A DNA stretch of 64,000 bases. It comes from Amycolatopsis nalaikhensis (lineage in GTDB: Bacteria > Actinomycetota > Actinomycetes > Mycobacteriales > Pseudonocardiaceae). A program made the translations under genes and the position numbers. The DNA lies in assembly GCF_030264295.1 (NCBI RefSeq), contig NZ_CP127173.1, positions 5,835,501 to 5,899,500 of the forward strand. Reading direction: 5' to 3'. The number at the start of each line of letters is the position of its first letter. Position 1 is the stretch's first letter. The notes below the pieces were generated by a model. That model ran no database searches and was not told where the DNA came from. It worked only from the letters and a program-made list of their open reading frames with translations. This document shows, piece after piece, positions 25,601-34,445 of this stretch.

Positions 25601-26046
25601 GCGGGCCAGAGCTGGATGAGCCAGCGTTCGACTCCGGCCTCGAAGCTTCCCTCGCCGAGTTCGACGGTGTCGCGCTGGTTGCCCACTGCGACCCGAGCGT
25701 GATGGACGCCTGGCGCCAGGAGTTGCAGGGTGTGCTCGCCGAAGGTGGCGGTGACCGACTGTAGCCGGATCTCGGAAGTGAGGTCGCAGGTCAGGTCGAG
25801 GACCTGGTCCCAGCCGGAGTGCTGGTCGTTGGGTGGTGAGTAGTCCCAGAGTTCGACGCGGACCGTGGGGTAATGGTCGGTGGCGGCGCTGTGCAGCAGC
25901 AGGCCGCCCGCGCCACCGACAGCGGTCCAGGAGCCGGTGGGGACGGGCAGGGCCAACGAGTTGCGGTTCATGGAGACTTCCTGGAGCACGAACTGGCCGT
26001 ACTCCACCTCGACGGTGTCGTCGATGGCGGCGATCAGTCGTGACAT
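25597..26046 (-). CDS. Unrecognised soluble protein, possible partner of the DNase
   Basis: A 149-residue protein from ATG 26046, with GAGGAG seven bases upstream. It is acidic and beta-rich in appearance (DTVEVEYGQFVLQEVSM, then VRVELWDYSPPNDQHSGWDQ), with no signal peptide or membrane segment. It lies 80 bp downstream of the secreted NucA/NucB-type protein on the same strand, the usual location for an immunity protein. That role is inferred from position. Its convergent neighbour's stop overlaps by four bases (TTAG). Confidence 0.6.
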   Translation of the reverse strand: MSRLIAAIDDTVEVEYGQFVLQEVSMNRNSLALPVPTGSWTAVGGAGGLLLHSAATDHYPTVRVELWDYSPPNDQHSGWDQVLDLTCDLTSEIRLQSVTATFGEHTLQLLAPGVHHARVAVGNQRDTVELGEGSFEAGVERWLIQLWPA

Positions 26047-26126
26047 CCCGGTCTCCTCTTATGTGGCGTCTGGCAGATCGTAGCGGGGCCCACCGGGTCT
26101 CGGCGGGCTCCGCTGGCGGGTGGTGG

Positions 26127-27488
26127 TTAGGGGACGATCTCTACGTAGAACGGGTCGCCGTCGAGGATGTGGTCGTAGCCGAGCCACGTGCCGTAGATGC
26201 GTCCGGCGGTTTCGTTGTGTTCCTTCTTGATCGCGCGGACGGCGTAGTCGAACACCGTGCTGGTCTTCACGCGTGCGGCGTTCTCGTAGGTGGTGGCGAA
26301 GGGGTATTCGTCACATTGGCGGGCATTTCCGTTCGAGTCGACGGTGTACTTCGGTCCCCAGTAGAGGCGGCAGGTCTTCGGTACCCTGCGGCGGGAGGCC
26401 TTGATGTCGTTGTTGAAGTCGTAGGCGGAGTACAGGCGGTGGAGCGGGGCGCCGTTGAGGACGCCGGGCACGCGTTTGCCGGCGATGCCGGGCTTGGTGA
26501 GGGTGATGTCGGTCTGCGCGTCGCGGATGAGCTGTGCGGACTCTGAGAGGGTCGGGTCGGAGGCGCTGAACCGCAGTACCGAGGTGGCGTCGGGAGCGAC
26601 ACATTTGCTGCCGGTGACGTAGGCGGCGCTGTCGCAGCGCATCAGCACGCTGGGTGAACTTGTGGTCTCGGGGCCTTCGATGGGGGATTCCAGGACGATG
26701 AACAGGCCTGCTGCGAGGAACCCGCGCATCTCAGCCTTGTAAGTGGTGTCGGAGGTCGCGGTGGTGGTCATGGTCTTGGTGAAGCTGAAGTCGGTCCCGG
26801 CTGCGGCCTGCCAAAACGCGACGCTGTTGCGGTAGACGGTCGGGCCGTTCGGCTCGGTGCAGGTGCTGGTTCGGCTGGGATCGGCGTTGTCGCAGCTGAG
26901 CTGGATTGACAGCGGCCATTCCTTGTAGGTCTTGCCGTCGTCGGCGAAGTTGCCCATTCGCATGTCGAAGCTGACCGCGTTCTGGCGGTCGACGGCAGTG
27001 GCTTTGAGCCCGAGTACGAAGTTGGTGTGCCCGACCTCGACGAGAGTGCCGTTCTGCAGTTCGCGGTAGGTGACCTTGAAGGCTTCGAAGCGGCAGAAGT
27101 TGAACTTGTCCCGGTACCAGTAGGAGTTTTCCTCGTTGTCGTAGGTATGGCCTGCGCATTCTTCCCACGTCACCGGGGTGTAGGCCTGAACGGAGGCGTC
27201 GGCGAAGCGAGGAGATCGCGCATCGGTGATCACCGGGTGTTTGCCGGCGTCGGCGAGGTGGTTGAGGGCATCCCCACGGGGGTGGTCGTGTAGGCGGGCC
27301 ACGGCGCGGCGGGTCTGCTCGGCGGGTGGGAGCAGGCTGTCGCCGACGCCTCCCGTGCCCAGCGTGATCCCGGGTTGGAGGGCGAACCGCCCGGGCGGGG
27401 TGTCCGCGACGGCGACAGCAGTCGCGTCAGTGGCGATGGTCGTCAGGGCCAGCACTGCTGCGAACAGCACTGTTCTGGGTCTGTGCAT
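26127..27488 (-). CDS. Secreted NucA/NucB-type deoxyribonuclease domain protein
   Basis: A 453-residue protein. Residues 1-28 form a signal peptide (RTVLFAAVLALTTIATDA...AVAVADT). The middle (about 90-350) is unrecognised, with paired cysteines (TWEECAGHTYDN, NFCRFEAF, LSCDNADPSRTSTC). The C-terminal 70 residues match NucA/NucB deoxyribonucleases: ARQCDEYPFATTYENA at about 390 holds the family CDEYPFA motif, with asparagine- and histidine-containing downstream segments (KKEHNETAGRIYGTWL). A secreted DNase or contact toxin is likely. A candidate partner gene follows by 80 bp. Confidence 0.78.
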   Translation of the reverse strand: MHRPRTVLFAAVLALTTIATDATAVAVADTPPGRFALQPGITLGTGGVGDSLLPPAEQTRRAVARLHDHPRGDALNHLADAGKHPVITDARSPRFADASVQAYTPVTWEECAGHTYDNEENSYWYRDKFNFCRFEAFKVTYRELQNGTLVEVGHTNFVLGLKATAVDRQNAVSFDMRMGNFADDGKTYKEWPLSIQLSCDNADPSRTSTCTEPNGPTVYRNSVAFWQAAAGTDFSFTKTMTTTATSDTTYKAEMRGFLAAGLFIVLESPIEGPETTSSPSVLMRCDSAAYVTGSKCVAPDATSVLRFSASDPTLSESAQLIRDAQTDITLTKPGIAGKRVPGVLNGAPLHRLYSAYDFNNDIKASRRRVPKTCRLYWGPKYTVDSNGNARQCDEYPFATTYENAARVKTSTVFDYAVRAIKKEHNETAGRIYGTWLGYDHILDGDPFYVEIVP

Positions 27489-27548
27489 GAGGTTTCGACT
27501 CCAAGCGGGGAGGATGAATGTCCAGGACTTGTTCGCTGCCCGGCGTGA

Positions 27549-28544
27549 CTAGGTGATGAGGTCCATGACACCCCAGCCGGCGCCGATCACGACCGGGGTG
27601 CCGAACGTGGCCAGCCCGCGGATTCCGGTGAAGGGGAACACGACCAGGGCTCCGTCGCGGCCGCGGACGACGACGTCGTCGCGGCCGTCGCCGCTGAAGT
27701 CGCAGAGGGACATGATGTCGACGAGGTCGCCGGTGAACTGCCCGGAAGAAATTTGGGTGCTCGTCGGAAGCCAGGTGCTGGTACTGGCGACTGTTCGTGT
27801 GTGGGCGGTGGTTTGCATGTCGCCGGTGGCGATGTAGTTGGTGGTGAGGTTGGGGAAGTCGTTGCTCCACTCGGTGGCCAGCAGCCAGCCCAGTCGGCCT
27901 TGCCGGACCAGGATGCGGGCACCGAAGGTGCTGGTGCCGTTGAAGACGTGCGTGTGGGGGTAGAGCCAGAGGTTGTCGTTGAGGTCGTAGGCGAGGATGT
28001 CGTCGAAGCCGTCCCCGTTGACATCGGCCAGCACGATTTCGTACATGCTGTTCCAGCCGGTGCCGATCACTACGGGTGGCTGGACAGTGTTGAACCCGTT
28101 GAGTGTGCCGCTGTGCGGATAGACCAGCAGCGCGCCGTCGGAGGTGCGGCGGGCGAGCACGTCCGCGGGCATCTCGGGCACTGTTTCCGGGTCCTGGGTG
28201 TCGCCGGTGATCTCGGCGACACCAAGCCAGTTGTAGATGTTCCAGCCTCGCCCGATCTCGACCCGAGGTGCCAGTGTTTTCGTCCCGTTCAGGGCGCCGG
28301 AGTTCGGGTAGACCCACAGTGCGCCGTTGTCCACGCCGGGCTGACGGGTCAGGATGTCCGGCAGCCCATCACCGGTGAGGTCGCGGGACCGCGCTGAGGA
28401 ACGCTGTGTGTAGTCCGCCGCGACGGTAGTTCCTGGCGCTGTGGGTGCGGGAGATGCGGACACGACTGCGCCGGGCTGAATGGCCACAGCGGCAAATACT
28501 GCTACGACGACTCCGAGCCGCCATGAAGGCCCGCGCATGGGCAT
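27549..28544 (-). CDS. Secreted FG-GAP/VCBS-repeat protein
   Basis: A 331-residue protein. The start at ATG 28544 (or 28538) follows GAAGGGCGTG. An N-terminal signal peptide (WRLGVVVAVFAAVAIQPGAV) precedes several calcium-binding FG-GAP repeats: DLTGDGLPDILTR, DVNGDGFDDILAY and DFSGDGRDDVVVRG. Repeats of this type fold into a beta-propeller with lectin-like or adhesive function. No catalytic domain is visible. The DNase gene lies 60 bp downstream on the same strand, so they may be co-expressed. Confidence 0.8.
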   Translation of the reverse strand: MPMRGPSWRLGVVVAVFAAVAIQPGAVVSASPAPTAPGTTVAADYTQRSSARSRDLTGDGLPDILTRQPGVDNGALWVYPNSGALNGTKTLAPRVEIGRGWNIYNWLGVAEITGDTQDPETVPEMPADVLARRTSDGALLVYPHSGTLNGFNTVQPPVVIGTGWNSMYEIVLADVNGDGFDDILAYDLNDNLWLYPHTHVFNGTSTFGARILVRQGRLGWLLATEWSNDFPNLTTNYIATGDMQTTAHTRTVASTSTWLPTSTQISSGQFTGDLVDIMSLCDFSGDGRDDVVVRGRDGALVVFPFTGIRGLATFGTPVVIGAGWGVMDLIT

Positions 28545-29707
28545 CACGCCCTTCCGATGGTCGACTGCGTTGCTGCGGCGGTATGTCTGTGCTTGCTGTG
28601 ATGCGCTGACTTTGGCATGCAACATCCCGTTCCGTGTCGGACCTGACGACAGCAGGAAGTGGCACACGGGATGACTTGTCAGTCATGAGAATTCGTCGCG
28701 CACGACGTCGGCAGTGCACGATGATGCCCCCTCGGCGCCCCTCCCCGGCGCTGCACCAACTATTCGTTGGTGTCCTGCACGCTATCGATCGTGCTGGTCG
28801 GCAAGCAACCATGTAGCAGGTCAGACAACCGCATTGAGTATCGAGCTAGCTACCACGGGCACAGAGAGTGGATCACTGCCATTGTGACTAGGGCATACGT
28901 GCGACGACGGCTCGGTACCGACGCGGACTCCGCGGAACGGACGAGTTGGGCAGCTGTCGAGCCACCATCTTTCCGATGGGCGGTGTTGGCCATGAAGGCG
29001 GTCGGGTCGTGCAACGTGCTCAAGGGATTGTCGGTCCGGTGGCGCGCCACCCGGCCCTCGGTCCGTGGAGCAACCCAGGCGACCGCGGCGCAACACGACA
29101 CCGGAAAGCGGCGACAGCCCGACAGTTCGACGGACTGAACGCGAGGAAGGCGCACCCCGCGGTGACGACGTTACTGACTAGCTCGCCCAGCGGACCTTCG
29201 AGCAGATCCACGGGTTCTCCGGCTAGGCTGGGGCGCAGCCGGTCCAGCGAGCGTGCGTCCCCGTGGTTGTCGGGCAGGCTCTGGTCGAAGATCGTGACGC
29301 CCGCGGCGGTCAGTCCTGCCTACACGGTGCCCCCACGACTCGGCAGCTCATCCCTACCTTGGAGTAGCGCCGCAAGCGGTCAATTCGATACGGCCAACTG
29401 CAGCAGTCAATTCGTTAGCACTTTCCCGCATGTGTACCCGATCGAGGGACTCCCGCGTCATCGGTAGCAGCGGCAGCCGGGACGAACCCGTCGGCCGTGG
29501 CCGGCTTCCCCGCGGCGGCGTGCATGGCATGACGACCGGCAGGTCGCGCCGACCCAGCTCGGCAACGCGATCCAGCGTTTCGGGGAGTACGGGCGCAATT
29601 GGTACCGGCTTGAGTCGCAGGTGCTCTGGCACGAACTGAACGCGGCCGTCGGGACGTCTGTCACGGCGGTCTGGCCGTGCCTCACCACGAGCCGGGTGCG
29701 CGAGGGG
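28545..29707. other. Long stretch without an intact gene
   Basis: Frames here lack ribosome sites and familiar motifs. A short plus-strand piece at about 29550-29685 (VAPTQLGNAIQRFGEYGRN, LESQVLWHELNAAVG) looks like a fragment of a larger membrane-associated protein and has no start. A minus-strand piece near 29180-29330 (GVTIFDQSLPDNHGDARSLD) is also unplaced. The region appears to be decayed accessory DNA. Confidence 0.45.
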
Positions 29708-30256
29708 TCATCCAGGCATGGTCGAGGAGTCGCTCGATGCGGGCCGGCCCAGGGGGAGCAGCGCGTTGTCGGGCAGGCCGTGCAGCAGAAGATGCCATCC
29801 GGTGCGGTGCTGGTCGAACAGGACGGGATGGTCGCCCGCGCGGGCCTCGTGCTCCCGCAGGTAGCCGGCGCTGAACGGCAGGCCCAGGTACGCGAGGCCG
29901 TCGCCGCCCCAGGTCGGGTCTTCCACGGCGCCGTCGGGGCGGACGCACCAGGCGTGCGCGGCATACAGGCCGGACCCGGCGAGCGCGAACCCCTCGGTGT
30001 AGGTCAGCCCGTAGGTCTCGCTGTGCAGGGTGGCATTGGCGTAACAGCGCTGCTCCGGACCACGGGGCCGGCCGGGCGGGAGGTCGGCCGGGGTGAACCA
30101 GCGGCCGCGGTCGAGGAGCAGAGCCTCGATGCTGGAGTAACGTCGGTCGGGCAGGTCCGGCCACAGCCGAGCGTTGTTGCGCAGCAGCTCCGTCAGTTCT
30201 GCTTGCCGCCGCAGCACCGGCGCGCGCGTGTTCTCCCCGGGCACCTGATGCATCAT
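29708..30256 (-). CDS. Hypothetical protein, 182 aa
   Basis: ATG 30256 begins MMHQVPGENTRAPVLRRQAE. The middle shows SETYGLTYTEGFALAGSGLY and HAWCVRPDGAVEDPTWGGDG, then YLGLPFSAGYLREH. A tyrosine-glycine acceptor-like stretch followed by HAWCV.PDG.V.DPTW is typical of a widespread actinobacterial family of unknown function that may have a papain-like core: Cys, His and Asp/Asn are present in that order. The last 15 residues may come from a late frame error. No operon partner is evident. Confidence 0.6.
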   Translation of the reverse strand: MMHQVPGENTRAPVLRRQAELTELLRNNARLWPDLPDRRYSSIEALLLDRGRWFTPADLPPGRPRGPEQRCYANATLHSETYGLTYTEGFALAGSGLYAAHAWCVRPDGAVEDPTWGGDGLAYLGLPFSAGYLREHEARAGDHPVLFDQHRTGWHLLLHGLPDNALLPLGRPASSDSSTMPG

Positions 30257-30596
30257 GCCCGAACCAGACCCGAGACGGTGCGACCGGTTCACCGCCGTCG
30301 CAGGCGAGGCCGGCCCGCCGCTGCGGTCCCGCAGATCGCTGCGGCGCCGGGGCTCAGCCGAAGGCAGCACAGCTTCGGCGACCGGCTGCCCAGAGCGGTA
30401 TGGACGGCGCTGGTCGAGCCGGAGCGGCTGCTTGACCGCAACACTGACCGCGACGAGTTCGAGTACGTCGTCGACACCACCGGGTGCTCAGCTACTGCAG
30501 AGGGTCAAGCGGTGTGGATACCTGGAAGTCATCAACGTGCACGACCGGCCCGCTCGCCAACCTTCGAGACTGCATCTGCCGGACCGGACGACTGAA
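30257..30596. other. Intergenic remnant
   Basis: No supported gene. A plus-strand string at about 30370-30480 (RLPRAVWTALVEPERLLDRN, DEFEYVVDTTGC) may be a fragment of an older gene, without start or stop context. Confidence 0.4.
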
Positions 30597-30902
30597 TCAC
30601 CTTTCAGGAGCCTGCTGCGGCTGGGGGATCAGGGCGATCGACAATTGCACCTGCAGTGCCGCCGCGATGCGCGCGAGCACTGGCAGTGTCGGGATCCTGC
30701 CGCCAGCTTCGAACCTTGCCATCGCAGACTGTGTCATTCCCGCCCGCTCGGCAACTTGAGTCTGTGTCCAGCCTTGCGCCTCGCGTAACGTCCGAACCTC
30801 GGCTCCCAGTTCGAAGGCTAGCCGAGCCGCGTCGTAGGCGTGGTGGGCACGGTCAACGCCGACCTCCTCGCACAGTTCAGTCCAGGTGGCGCGATCGGTC
30901 AT
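30597..30902 (-). CDS. XRE-family transcriptional regulator (antitoxin-like)
   Basis: A 101-residue protein from ATG 30902 with AGGAG five bases upstream. The C-terminal half is a Cro/CI-type helix-turn-helix: LREAQGWTQTQVAERAGMTQ and ARFEAGGRIPTLPVLARIAA. The N-terminal helical part (HHAYDAARLAFELGAEVRTL) resembles HigA/RelB-type antitoxins that pair with a RelE-like toxin, but no toxin gene lies adjacent. A 16-bp palindrome lies about 140 bp upstream and is a plausible autoregulatory site. Confidence 0.82.
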   Translation of the reverse strand: MTDRATWTELCEEVGVDRAHHAYDAARLAFELGAEVRTLREAQGWTQTQVAERAGMTQSAMARFEAGGRIPTLPVLARIAAALQVQLSIALIPQPQQAPER

Positions 30903-31042
30903 GTCGACTCCTCGTCTGGTACGTGTCGACCAAGCTGCCCTCGGCGGGCAGGTTGAGGCAGAACGCAACGTGGTCGATCGCGTTCCGCTGAGGTCTTTGG
31001 TCGATAGCGGACCGCTGGCTCAAACTCGAGCATACCCGAGTT

Positions 31043-31058
31043 ATAGCACGGGTGCTAT
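31043..31058. promoter_or_regulatory. Palindromic operator candidate for the XRE regulator
   Basis: ATAGCAC-GG-GTGCTAT is a perfect inverted repeat. A nearby smaller one, ACTCG with CGAGT (about 31025-31042), overlaps a possible minus-strand -10 box TATGCT. The geometry suits repression of the regulator's own promoter. Confidence 0.55.
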
Positions 31059-31552
31059 GTCGAGGCGTAGAGTGACGAATTCTCACGGGTGGTAGCACCA
31101 TCATCGTGGCCTGACCACAGGTGTGTCATGACGTCGCTCGAACGCGACTTGTGACCGCGAGCGGGTAGCGTGTCACTCGCGGGTCCGGTTGTACTCTCCC
31201 CTCGTCGATGGGGCCCGCCCTTTGTCGGGTATGCAAGGGTTTCCGGTATCGTGGCACGCTTCAGGCAGGCATCGCCGATACCGCTACGGGTGCCGCGACC
31301 ACGGCTGCGACCGGCACCCTGTCGGCTTTGGGCAGGTCGGGCGTTCGATGTCGAGGGGCAGCCACCACGGTGATCGCCCGTCCGCAAGCTGACCAGGACC
31401 CCCGAGTGAAGCCTTCGGGGCTCCGCGAACAGGCGAGTGCTGGGCTTGCAGCCGATAACGAGACCGCGGATCGCCCTCGGCGGCGACGAGAGCTGATTCT
31501 GCTCTTGCGCGGCACGCGAACCGCCCGGCGACGAGGCGCTTGCATTGGAGTG
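31059..31552. other. Intergenic region, no gene seen
   Basis: Long GC-rich frames are present on both strands, but none has a ribosome site or recognisable motif. Confidence 0.5.
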
Positions 31553-32016
31553 TCAGTTCCGCAGCGTGACTTTGGCGGCGGGGTTGACAGGCACGGTCCA
31601 GGTGGGAACCCAGAGGACCGTGTCGTCTTCGGTCACATCCGGGCGCGGCGGGCGCAGTGGGCGGCCGTCGGCGAGCAGGTCGAGGCGGGTCACTTCGGCG
31701 TAGGTGTAGCGGGTGGGCGATTGCGCCAGGTGCGGGCATACCGCCTCGGCGAGCGCGAGGCAGCGTGGGTGCAAGGCGGTGTCGGAGAGCACCTTGTCGC
31801 CGTGGAGCACGACGAGGGCAGCGGTTCGCCGCAGATCTGGCACAGCCAGGCGTCTTGGGCGAGGACTTGGCGGGCGCCGTCCAGGAGCCGCCACCACGGC
31901 TTCCCGTTCGATACCGGCGTCACCCACGGGTGCGGGCGGCCATCGAGAAGCGGACGCGGCCAGCCGGCGCCGGGAGCAGGCCGGTCTTCGCCGCGGCGAA
32001 CCCGATCCAGCTGCAC
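31553..32016 (-). pseudogene. Zinc-motif protein, frameshifted (paralogue of next gene)
   Basis: From GTG 32016 the frame reads QLDRVRRGEDRPAP, then WWRLLDGARQVLAQDAWLCQ and ICGEPLP, after which a one-base shift near 31820 moves to ALVVLHGDKVLSDTALHPRC and LALAEAVCPHLAQSPTRYTY, ending at 31553. The corrected protein is about 154 residues, with a Cx2C set then HPRC...CPH, a probable zinc site. It aligns with the upstream gene (LDR start, RPHPW/RPQPW, LCQICG/LCQVCG, AVCPHL/AVCPHY). The stop of the upstream gene and this GTG are four bases apart, so they form an operon. Confidence 0.65.
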
Positions 32017-32019
32017 TCA

Positions 32020-32664
32020 CTACTGCGTCACATCCAGGCCAGCAGCGGCACACTGCGGGTTCCTGCAGACGAGCAGGTCTCCCCGTTCGGAGTCCCGCGT
32101 GAGTCCACCGTGGCAGTCCTGGCATCGGAATACCACCGGCGAACGTGGCCGCGTCACGACGGCGGAACCGTTCGTTCCCGGCTTTGCCGCCCCGGGGTCA
32201 TTGGTGATGTCGCCCGTCGAAGGGCTCGTCGAGATCGAGGCAGCAGGTGTGAGACCGCAGATGTCGTACTCGTCGTCGTTGGCGAGGTCGCAGCCGACCA
32301 GGTCGACGCGCTCGTGGCGGGCTACGGCGTAGATCAGGGTGGGCGAGCCGGCTGTGGTGTAGTGCGGGCACACGGCGGCGGTCAGTCGTGCGCACCTGAG
32401 GGAGCAGACGGCACCGCCGTACATTTCGACCAGCGTGCCGACCTGGGTTGCCGGGGCTAGGACGTAGACGATGTCCGACCGTGGTACGCCGCAAACCTGG
32501 CAGAGGTCTTCACGCCGCATGCGGTCGGCGCGGTGGCTGTCGAACTTCCACGGATCCCACTTAGTTCGCGGCGTGCAATCACCGGTGGTGGCTGCGGCGA
32601 GCCATGGTTGCGGGCGTTCCCGCGGTCGATCCGGGCGAGGTTGCCCAGCCCGGTCGAGGTCCAC
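32020..32664 (-). CDS. Zinc-motif hypothetical protein, intact paralogue
   Basis: A 214-residue protein. GTG 32664 is chosen because VDLDRAG then aligns with the paralogue's QLDRV start. It contains REDLCQVCGVPRSDIVYVLA, GGAVCSLRCARLTAAVCPHY, and a C-terminal FRCQDCHGGL...LLVCRNPQC, giving two or three zinc ribbons. The family is common on actinobacterial phage-like and conjugative elements and has no assigned function. Duplicate copies side by side, one broken, suggest recent tandem duplication and decay. Confidence 0.65.
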   Translation of the reverse strand: MDLDRAGQPRPDRPRERPQPWLAAATTGDCTPRTKWDPWKFDSHRADRMRREDLCQVCGVPRSDIVYVLAPATQVGTLVEMYGGAVCSLRCARLTAAVCPHYTTAGSPTLIYAVARHERVDLVGCDLANDDEYDICGLTPAASISTSPSTGDITNDPGAAKPGTNGSAVVTRPRSPVVFRCQDCHGGLTRDSERGDLLVCRNPQCAAAGLDVTQ

Positions 32665-33021
32665 GGTGCACTGCGTTCGTGGTCGAGGCCATCGCCCCTC
32701 GCCCGCATCGGCCGCAGCCGGGCAAGGACAGCAATGCTGACCGCAAGCCTCCATCACGATCGGCTCCCGTGCTCCTTCACCCATACGATCGACGAGCAGC
32801 TCTGCGCTGTAAGCAGATTAACCGGTTCATCCATGCCGGGCGGCGAAGGGCGGGAACGACGAACAAACGGAGAGGCGCTGTGCCCCTGGCCGGTCGTCGC
32901 GAGGCCAGTCTCCGTCGTGCGTGGCGCCGAGCCCAGCGGCAGAAATGACCACCTGAGATGACGTGGCAATACGGCCGATCGAGTGTTTCGCAGGAAAACG
33001 CTCAGATGATAGTAATTGCTC
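32665..33021. other. Intergenic region, no gene seen
   Basis: No convincing frame. Toward 33000 the base composition becomes less GC-rich (GATAGTAATTGCTCGTG), marking the start of the next gene's foreign-looking codon usage. Confidence 0.45.
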
Positions 33022-33696
33022 GTGTCCATATCCCTGGTTCAGTCGGCACTGATCAGTGCCGGGACGGCGGCAGCGGTCACGATGCTGGTCGAGTATGCGG
33101 CGAAACCTCGACTCGAGGCCAGAAAAGACCGTGTAGTCGAACGCATGCGGTTTCGTCGGCAGATGGAAGCCCGGCTGCTCTCGCTTCCTCACGACCTCAA
33201 GTACCTCTACGGGCTGGAGTTGGCAAATATCGTCTGGTTCATGGGAGCGCAGAATCTCGACGACATGAGCGAGGAGTGCGGCCAACTCTATGTCGAGTTC
33301 GGAAAGTTCAGCGATGGGCTACCCAAGCGACAGCGCGACGTCGTCGGCGGGTACCTGCTGCAGCTGTCTTCGACTTTGATCGCGTTACAGTACAACGTCT
33401 TCCTGTACAAGGAGACCGGCATCATCGGCCAGCTAATCCGCGACAAACAGGTCCAGAAAGTCGGCACCGCTGACCATATTCACATGATGGTCGACACCGT
33501 CTACGAGTGCGTTGCGGGTGCCTATAGTGCGTTGGTGCTCTCGCCCGCGCGGCCAATCCGATTCGTGGAACGCCTACGCAAGTTGGCCCAGCATCAGAAG
33601 AGATTAGCCGCAAAATTCACGAACGGTGATCCCGACTCGGGCGATGCCGAAGCAACAGCATCCACGGCCGATCCACGAGTCAGCAGCAGCGACTGA
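33022..33696 (+). CDS. Hypothetical membrane-anchored protein
   Basis: A 224-residue protein (GTG 33022, weak ribosome site). The N-terminal stretch SLVQSALISAGTAAAVTMLV is a single membrane helix, followed by a basic helical cytoplasmic part (ARKDRVVERMRFRRQMEARL). The rest is helical (LPHDLKYLYGLELANIVWFM), with a C-terminal acidic, serine-rich tail. Codon usage is less GC-rich than its neighbours, suggesting transfer. No family recognised; the shape resembles small membrane effectors of defence systems, but nothing specific supports that. Confidence 0.6.
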   Translation: MSISLVQSALISAGTAAAVTMLVEYAAKPRLEARKDRVVERMRFRRQMEARLLSLPHDLKYLYGLELANIVWFMGAQNLDDMSEECGQLYVEFGKFSDGLPKRQRDVVGGYLLQLSSTLIALQYNVFLYKETGIIGQLIRDKQVQKVGTADHIHMMVDTVYECVAGAYSALVLSPARPIRFVERLRKLAQHQKRLAAKFTNGDPDSGDAEATASTADPRVSSSD

Positions 33697-34080
33697 GGTA
33701 CAAGGTGGCGGCTTGACCATGCGACGTTGTGGAGCGCGATGGGTCAGGCAAGCACCTCTGCAACCCGTTCGCGCCCCACGCTCGAAGGAAGTCGGCAGTT
33801 CCGGCGGAAAGGCGGAAGAGTCGGGATCGTGAAGACGACCTGAATCCGGGCGCCGTCGGCTACCGGCGCGATGCCGTGGAAAAACCGTGCCGCGGCGGGT
33901 GACGTTGTGCCACGGCGAGGAGACGCCGCACCGGCGCGTGGAGGTCTACCACCTCGACGAGGCTCCGTGGCCGTCACATCGGCCATGCTGGTTCCCGGCC
34001 CGCGACCAGGTTCGCCCGGGTACTGCCGGGGGCAACTCCACGGCGGCCAGATCGACCCAGGCGTTGACGAAGGAGCAGCC
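33697..34080. other. Intergenic region, no gene seen
   Basis: Short frames only. No motif, ribosome site or terminator stood out. Confidence 0.45.
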
Positions 34081-34235
34081 ATGAGCTTGATGACAAGGCG
34101 GAGAACAAGGCCGACGAGCTGAAAGGCAAGGCCAAGGAGGCGGTAGGTGAGGCCGCCGGAAACGAGCGGTGGCAGGCCGAAGCCGGGCCGAGCAGGGCAC
34201 CGGCAACCTCAAGCATGGTACTGGTAAAACGAACA
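34081..34235 (+). pseudogene. CsbD-family stress protein, decayed
   Basis: After ATG 34081 (MSL) a shift leads into the frame DKAENKADELKGKAKEAVG and EAAGNERWQAE, then a second shift gives RAEQGTGNLKHGTGK. This is the complete CsbD pattern (helical, lysine- and alanine-rich, about 55-60 residues), a general-stress protein family of unknown mechanism. As read, no frame encodes it whole. Confidence 0.7.
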
Positions 34236-34445
34236 TCGCGAACTGTCCCTGTGGAGGATGCTGGACTTCGTCGCGTTCGGCCAGCCGGACGGTTTCGTTC
34301 GATCGGGTGAACTGTGCAGGGCCGGGGCGCGGCAGGCCGATTTCGGTGAGCGCTCTGTCGGCGTTCTGTGACGGGACTGTCTCAGGGAGCGGCGACGGGG
34401 ACATGTGCTCGTAGCGGCGGAGCCTGGCCGCGTGATTGTTCTCGT

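Noticed and set aside
28767..29138. Plus-strand frame of 123 residues
   Set aside because: No ribosome site, poor codon pattern and no recognisable content.
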